Source: Nonomuraea harbinensis
GTDB lineage: Bacteria > Actinomycetota > Actinomycetes > Streptosporangiales > Streptosporangiaceae
Direction: 5' to 3'
NCBI RefSeq assembly: GCF_019396385.1
Contig: NZ_JAHKRN010000038.1
Coordinates: forward strand, 29,121 to 93,120
DNA length: 64,000 bases
The notes under the pieces are model-generated. The model ran no database searches. It had not been told where the DNA came from and was given only the letters and a program-made list of their open reading frames with translations. The position numbers and the translations under genes are program-made. Shown piece after piece: positions 59,584 to 64,000 of this stretch; the stretch's first letter is position 1; every line of letters begins with the position of its first letter.

Positions 59584-60537
59584 GTGCTGGAGACCTCGGC
59601 TCGACTGCTGAAACTGCTGTCCCTGCTGCAGACGCGGCGCGACTGGCCCGGCGCGGAGCTGGCCGGGCGGCTCGGCGTCTCGGCCCGTACGGTACGCCGC
59701 GACGTGGAGCGGCTGCGGGAGCTGGGCTACCAGGTGCACGCGTCGGCCGGGGTGCCCGGTTACCGGCTCGGCGCGGGCAGCGACCTGCCGCCGCTGCTGC
59801 TCGACGACGAGGAGGCGGTGGCGGTGGCCGTCGGGCTGCGCACGGCCGCGCAGGGCGGCGTGGCGGGCATCGAGGAGACCTCGGTGCGGGCGCTGGCCAA
59901 GCTGGAGCGGGTGCTGCCGTCGCGGCTGCGCCACCGGGTGAACGCGCTGCAGTCGATGACCGTGCCGCTGACCGGCGGCGCGCCCGCGGTCGAGGCGGGC
60001 ACGCTGTCGGCCATCGCGGCCGCCTGCCGCGACCACGAGGGCCTGCGCTTCGACTACCGGGCGGGGGACGGGACGGTCACGGAGCGGCTGGTGGAGCCGC
60101 ACCGGCTGGTGGTGTCAGGACGGCGCTGGTATCTGGTGGCGTTCGATCCCGGGCGGGACGACTGGCGGGTGTTCCGGGTCGACCGGCTGCGGCTGCGCAC
60201 GCCGAACGGGCCGCGGTTCGCGCCTCGGGAGCCGCCTGCCGACGACCTGGCGGCCTACGCCTCACACCGGATCTCCAGCGCGCCGTACCGTTACCGGTGC
60301 CGGGTCATCGTGCACGCGCCGGCGGAGGCGGTCGTGGCGCGCATGCCGCCGTCGGTGGCCGCCGTGGAGCCGCTCGACGGGGGCGGTTGCCTGCTGACCA
60401 GCGGCTCCAACTCGCTGGACGAGCTGGCGTTCTGGCTGGTGTCGCTGGGGATGGCCTTCGAAGTGCGCGAGCCGCCCGAGCTGGCGGCGCACCTGCGGGT
60501 GCTGGCGCGCAGGCTGGCCGACGCGGCGGGCGGCTGA
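59584..60537 (+). CDS. YafY-type HTH regulator with WYL domain
   Basis: A 317-residue regulator with N-terminal helix-turn-helix (LLKLLSLLQTRRDWPGAELA, RLGVSARTVRRDVERLRELG) and a WYL domain (GLRFDYRAGDGTVTERLVEP, RLVVSGRRWYLVAFDPGRDDW, RVFRVDRLRL). WYL domains bind nucleic-acid or small ligands. GTG 59584 directly adjoins its operator. It probably regulates the divergent epoxide hydrolase. Confidence 0.9.
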   Translation: MLETSARLLKLLSLLQTRRDWPGAELAGRLGVSARTVRRDVERLRELGYQVHASAGVPGYRLGAGSDLPPLLLDDEEAVAVAVGLRTAAQGGVAGIEETSVRALAKLERVLPSRLRHRVNALQSMTVPLTGGAPAVEAGTLSAIAAACRDHEGLRFDYRAGDGTVTERLVEPHRLVVSGRRWYLVAFDPGRDDWRVFRVDRLRLRTPNGPRFAPREPPADDLAAYASHRISSAPYRYRCRVIVHAPAEAVVARMPPSVAAVEPLDGGGCLLTSGSNSLDELAFWLVSLGMAFEVREPPELAAHLRVLARRLADAAGG

Positions 60538-60609
60538 GACGCCGGGTGTCGGCGCGGGGAATTGTCGGTGGCGGGCCCTACCATGAGCCTCCTCACGGAG
60601 GGATGGCCC

Positions 60610-61050
60610 ATGCTCGACTCGCTGATCGTGCCCCTGTTCGTCACCACCGACCTGCCGCCCCGGGCCGAGCTGGCGGAGTTCGGCGAGCTGGTCGCCGGCG
60701 CGGCGCGGACGCTCGGCTACGACGCCTTCCTGTCGGGCAAGGTGTTCTGGCTCGACCGCCCGGTGCTGCCCGGGCAGCGGCCCGCCGCCGAGACCGAGTC
60801 GCGCTTCGCCGGCATGCTGGGCCACCTGGCGGTCTCGGGAGACGCGCATCCGGTCCGTGAGGTGGTGGCCGACCTGCGCACGGCGATCGGCGCGGCCGTC
60901 TCGGTCCGCTACGGCGACGCCGGCGCGCCGCCCGCCGTGTTCGCCATCCGCGACCGCGACGTCCGCGAGCGCACCCCCGAGACGGCGCTCCACGTCGACA
61001 CCCGCGACGCCCCGGCCGAGCTGGTGACGGTCGCGCGGCCTTACCTCTGA
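60610..61050 (+). CDS. hypothetical protein
   Basis: A 146-residue soluble protein, LDSLIVPLFVTTDLPPRAELAEF at the N-terminus with SVRYGDAGAPPAVFAIRDRDV near the end. A GGAGGG element lies 7 nt before ATG 60610; ATG 60583 is in frame but poorer. I recognise no family. It is 73 nt downstream of the YafY-type gene on the same strand. Confidence 0.6.
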   Translation: MLDSLIVPLFVTTDLPPRAELAEFGELVAGAARTLGYDAFLSGKVFWLDRPVLPGQRPAAETESRFAGMLGHLAVSGDAHPVREVVADLRTAIGAAVSVRYGDAGAPPAVFAIRDRDVRERTPETALHVDTRDAPAELVTVARPYL

Positions 61051-61076
61051 CGGCCCGGCCTGCTTGTCGTGGCCCT

Positions 61077-64000
61077 TCAGGCGGCCAGTCCTATCAGGGT
61101 GTAGGGGGCCCACAGGTCCGGGCGCGACGACCCGTACAGCTCGCGTGACTCCAGCATCGCCGCCCTGAGCGCCCTGCCCGGGCCGGCGGCGGCCAGCCGG
61201 GCGTGGAAGGACGGCAGCAGCTCCCGCGCCACCTCCGGGTGCGCCGGCCACTGCGGCAGCAGCGCGGCGGCGGCGCCCGCGCGCAGCAGGGCGTGCCCGA
61301 GCGCTGTCACGCCCGCGCCGCCGGGTGTCGGCTCGCAGCCGCTCACGGCGACGAGCCGGGCCTCGATGCTCAGGTCCATGAGCGCGCGGGCGTTCAGCAG
61401 CCCGCCGGGAAGGCGGATCCCCGAGCCGTACGGGTCGGCGCCGTCGTAGCAGGCCGGGCAGGCCAGGTGCACGGTGTCCCAGACGCCTTCCAGATCGCGG
61501 GCGGCCGCGGTGACCGGCGGGCTGCCCAGCACCGCGGCGACGGCGGCCGCGTCCTCGCCCTGGCCCGCCACCAGCGTCCGGCCGCCGTGACCGGCGCGGC
61601 GCAGCGCCTGCCGGGCCAGCGCGGCCGCCGACGGCGCGTACGCCACGGCGTAGCGGTCGAGCAGCAGCCGCCCGCCCGGGGCGAGCGCGTGCAGCGGCAG
61701 CCCGTGCAGGTCGCCGTGCGGCAGCAGATACAGCACGTCCAGATCGTCGCCCAGCGCCTCGATCGCCTCGCCGAGCAGCAGGTCGGCGACCACCCGCCAC
61801 AGCTCGGCCCGCCTCCGCCCGCCGTCGCCGGCCCTCGCCGTCGCGGCGAACTCGGCCAGCAGCTCCGGCCCTGCCGAGGTGGCGAACGCGCGCGGCCTCG
61901 CCCATCCCGCGCGGTGCGCCACCACGCTGACGAGCGCCTCGCCGGTGTGGAACGCGACGACGCCGCTTCCTTCCGGCAGCAGGTCCAGGAGCCGGCCGGG
62001 GTCGACGCCGATGGACCGCGCGACGTTCTCCTCCAGCCCGAGCAGCGTCTCCTTGGCCCGTTCCGCATGCGCCCAGGCCCTGGCCCCGCGCCCCAGACGG
62101 ACGGCCAGCCCCACCGCCCTGGAACGGAGCCGCTCGGCCGCCGCCGAACCCGTGTCGTCCAGCTCACCGGCCCGCTCGGCGTCCGCCAGTGCGGCCGCCA
62201 GCTCACCCAGCTCCTCTCCCGCCGCCGCCCTGGTCGCATACGCGGCGGCCAGCTCCGCCCGATGCGCGCCACCGAACCCCGGCACGCGCCCCCCGCCGTC
62301 GTCCCCTTCCGACCACAACACCCCACCCACAGCCGCCCCCGGCCCACCCAGACGGCCCTCACCCACGGCAACCGGCCCTTGGGGCTCAGCTGCAACCACG
62401 TCCGACCGCCCCGCGCCCTCGACGGGCGGATTCTGCACCTCACCATCCGGCTGCCCCGCGCCCTCGATAACCGGCCCGGAGCTCTGCGGCTCATCTCCGG
62501 CCGGTTCCCGCTGGTGTAGGCCGCCGAACAGCTCCGCCCGCTGGGCGCCGCCGACATCAGGATCCGCCCGCTGGGCGCCGCCGACACCAGGGTCCGGCGG
62601 CTGTCCGCCGGCGGCGGCAGTCGGTCGTTGGGTGCCGCCGCGGAACGGCGCCGGCGGCTGAACGTTCCCAGTAGCTGGCTGGGTGCCGGCTTCGAGGAGG
62701 TCGATGGCTGCTGAGGCGCGGGCGCGGGCGGCGGTGAACCGGCCGGCGCGCAGGTCCAGAGCGCCGAGTTCGGCCAGCGCCACGGCCTGGCCTTCGCCGA
62801 AGCCGATCCGCTGCGCCAGCGACAGCGCCTCGGCCAGGCGGTCGACGTCGCCCAGCCGGCCCAGCGCGATCAGGTCGCGCACCACGGCCCGCTGCCGTCC
62901 GCGCGCCCGGTCGATGTCCAGGGCCCGTTCGGCGAGCCGTGCCGCGCTGTCGCGTTCTCCTCTGGCCGCGTGTACGGGGGCCAGTTCCCCGCACACGGTG
63001 GCCACGGTCGCGTCGTCGCCGACGGCCTCCCCGAGCGCCAGCGCCTCCTGGTAGAGAGTTGCGGCCTCGTCCACGTCCCCCTGGCGGAAGCGCGTGCTCG
63101 CCCGTACGGCCAGCAGCGACGCCCGCATGCCGCGCCAGGCGGGGCCGGCGGCGAGCGCGAGCGCCTCGGCGAGCACCGCCCCGGCGTGCGACCAGCGCCG
63201 GTCCTCCGCCAGCGCCGCGCCGAGCTCCCCGAGCGCGGCCACCAGCCGCACCGGCATCGCCTGCCCGGACTCGCGCGCCAGCCGGACGGACTCCGCCAGG
63301 TGACCGATCGCCTCGGCCGTGCGCCCCAGCGCGAGCGCGGCGGCGCCACGCCCGCGCAGGTGCTCGCTCAGCAGGCCGTCACGCAGGTCGCACCCATGCT
63401 TCGCGTACTCGTACGCGGCCTCAGGATCGTCCGCCTCCAGCGCCAGCGCGCACAGTTTGGCCAGCAGCCCGGAGCGGCGGCGCGGGTCGGCGGCGGCGCC
63501 GGCCGCCTGCCGTGCCAGCGCGAGCGCCCCGGACAGATCGCCTGCCGCCTCGGCCTCCTCGATGCGCACCCGCTCGGCCAGCCGTTCGGCCAGCTCCGGG
63601 TCCGCGCCGCCGCGCCGCACCGCGGCCAGCGCCTGCGCCAGCGCCGCCCGTCCCCTCGCGACCTCCCCGGCCGCGAACTGCAGCTCGGCCAGCCGCACCA
63701 GCACGGCCGGGTCCGCTCCCCCGACCGGGATCACCTCGTACGGTGCGTCCCCCGTAGGCCCGGTCACCGCGCCACTGAGCCCCTCTTCCAGCGCCTTCCT
63801 CGCCCGGCGCAGGTCGCCCCGCTCCTCCAGCGCGAACCCGAGACGCAACGAGGCGAGCGCGGCCAGACCAGCGTGCCCGATCGCACGGAAGCCGTCGACG
63901 GCCAGCCCCAGATGCTCCACCACAGCCGCCGAGCCCTCTGCACGAGCAGCCCCCCAGCCACCCTCCCCCCGCTCCCCCAGCCCGCCCACCCCGGCGACCG
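61077..64000 (-). CDS. TPR-CHAT protein, 5' end beyond the window
   Basis: More than 970 residues, open to the right edge. The N-terminal 450 residues are TPR-like helical repeats (LLAKLCALALEADDPEAAYEYAK, ATLYQEALALGEAVGDDATVATV, AARLAERALDIDRARGRQR). A 110-residue Gly/Pro/Gln-rich linker with GGAQR repeats follows. The C-terminal CHAT domain shows VLYLLPHGDLHGLPLHALAPGG, TVHLACPACYDGADPYGSGIRL and LVAVSGCEPTPGGAGVTALGHALL. In active CHAT proteases the first dyad residue is His in an H-L-A-C-H-G-like motif; here that second His is replaced by Pro while the Cys of SGCEP is kept. CHAT proteases act in bacterial immunity and signalling; this one may be inactive or use a different dyad. Confidence 0.85.
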   Translation of the reverse strand, partial: VAGVGGLGERGEGGWGAARAEGSAAVVEHLGLAVDGFRAIGHAGLAALASLRLGFALEERGDLRRARKALEEGLSGAVTGPTGDAPYEVIPVGGADPAVLVRLAELQFAAGEVARGRAALAQALAAVRRGGADPELAERLAERVRIEEAEAAGDLSGALALARQAAGAAADPRRRSGLLAKLCALALEADDPEAAYEYAKHGCDLRDGLLSEHLRGRGAAALALGRTAEAIGHLAESVRLARESGQAMPVRLVAALGELGAALAEDRRWSHAGAVLAEALALAAGPAWRGMRASLLAVRASTRFRQGDVDEAATLYQEALALGEAVGDDATVATVCGELAPVHAARGERDSAARLAERALDIDRARGRQRAVVRDLIALGRLGDVDRLAEALSLAQRIGFGEGQAVALAELGALDLRAGRFTAARARASAAIDLLEAGTQPATGNVQPPAPFRGGTQRPTAAAGGQPPDPGVGGAQRADPDVGGAQRAELFGGLHQREPAGDEPQSSGPVIEGAGQPDGEVQNPPVEGAGRSDVVAAEPQGPVAVGEGRLGGPGAAVGGVLWSEGDDGGGRVPGFGGAHRAELAAAYATRAAAGEELGELAAALADAERAGELDDTGSAAAERLRSRAVGLAVRLGRGARAWAHAERAKETLLGLEENVARSIGVDPGRLLDLLPEGSGVVAFHTGEALVSVVAHRAGWARPRAFATSAGPELLAEFAATARAGDGGRRRAELWRVVADLLLGEAIEALGDDLDVLYLLPHGDLHGLPLHALAPGGRLLLDRYAVAYAPSAAALARQALRRAGHGGRTLVAGQGEDAAAVAAVLGSPPVTAAARDLEGVWDTVHLACPACYDGADPYGSGIRLPGGLLNARALMDLSIEARLVAVSGCEPTPGGAGVTALGHALLRAGAAAALLPQWPAHPEVARELLPSFHARLAAAGPGRALRAAMLESRELYGSSRPDLWAPYTLIGLAA
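62541..62600. repeat. 30-bp tandem repeat within the CHAT gene linker
   Basis: CTGGGCGCCGCCGACA begins at 62541 and again at 62571, giving two 30-bp units that encode GGAQRADPDV/GGAQRAELFG-like repeats in the linker (a third, diverged GGAHRAEL unit lies further left near 62260). Slippage in this tract could change linker length. Confidence 0.65.

Noticed and set aside
1..64000. CRISPR array, rRNA operon, prophage or insertion sequence
   Set aside because: No regular repeat-spacer pattern, rRNA sequence, transposase or phage structural gene is seen in either strand. The pyrF fragment and decayed genes could reflect past transfer but carry no element ends.

Overview
The window is high-GC (about 70% or more), densely coded actinobacterial chromosome. 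GTG and TTG starts and 4-nt start/stop overlaps are frequent. The lineage markers are an actinobacterial-type integration host factor, a DUF3516 helicase, LacI-controlled CUT1 sugar transporters, F420-type oxidoreductases and a YafY/WYL regulator. The gene style suggests Streptosporangiales (for example Nonomuraea-like), but that is inference; no rRNA gene is present to confirm it.

Layout. 1-4.1 kb: end of a rhamnulokinase gene and its LacI regulator, a membrane protein, then a one-carbon pair (FTCD_C-type cyclohydrolase/cyclodeaminase plus a FolD that lacks the usual cyclohydrolase lysine) and a class I glutamine amidotransferase. 4.1-7.6 kb: TSUP exporter and a kynurenine operon (formamidase-like hydrolase, then kynurenine 3-monooxygenase). 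7.7-9.9 kb: endonuclease V, a small membrane protein, and a divergent F420-type oxidoreductase/HxlR pair. 9.9-15.6 kb: LacI-FAD oxidoreductase-ABC transporter operon with two palindromic operators upstream. 15.6-23.5 kb: an accessory, partly decayed stretch with a DUF6968-DUF2283 protein, pyrF, a BlaC-like class A beta-lactamase, a membrane-anchored Cys-pair propeller, a second truncated pyrF segment, a frameshifted OmpA-type lipoprotein and a wrecked ABC ATPase. 23.7-33.4 kb: the most striking unit, a single-strand operon of LacI, two permeases, a binding protein, FOUR different ADP-ribosylglycohydrolase-family proteins and a ribokinase, all overlapping or nearly touching. 33.9-43.4 kb: mIHF-like protein with a strong terminator, NarL-type two-component system, acyltransferase, two GNATs, DUF3516 helicase, secreted protein with an intrinsic terminator, and DusB. 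43.5-43.8 kb: tRNA-Gly, tRNA-Cys and tRNA-Val plus terminator. 43.9-64 kb: heparinase II/III-type lyase with an inserted CBM-like domain, AlkB-like dioxygenase, VOC protein, two MFS transporters, an MHS symporter with its divergent GntR regulator, two secreted propellers, SPFH protein, CbiX-like protein, epoxide hydrolase with its divergent YafY regulator, and a large TPR-CHAT protein running off the right edge.

How genes work together. Three catabolic modules share the logic LacI regulator, importer, intracellular enzyme: rhamnose (left edge), an unknown sugar with an FAD oxidoreductase, and an unknown ribosylated compound that would be imported, cleaved by ADP-ribosylglycohydrolase-type enzymes and phosphorylated by ribokinase. 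The last assignment is inference from gene content. The kynurenine pair would turn N-formylkynurenine into 3-hydroxykynurenine. The FTCD_C/FolD pair looks like a division of labour between dehydrogenase and cyclohydrolase. All protein assignments come from reading motifs by eye, without database searches.
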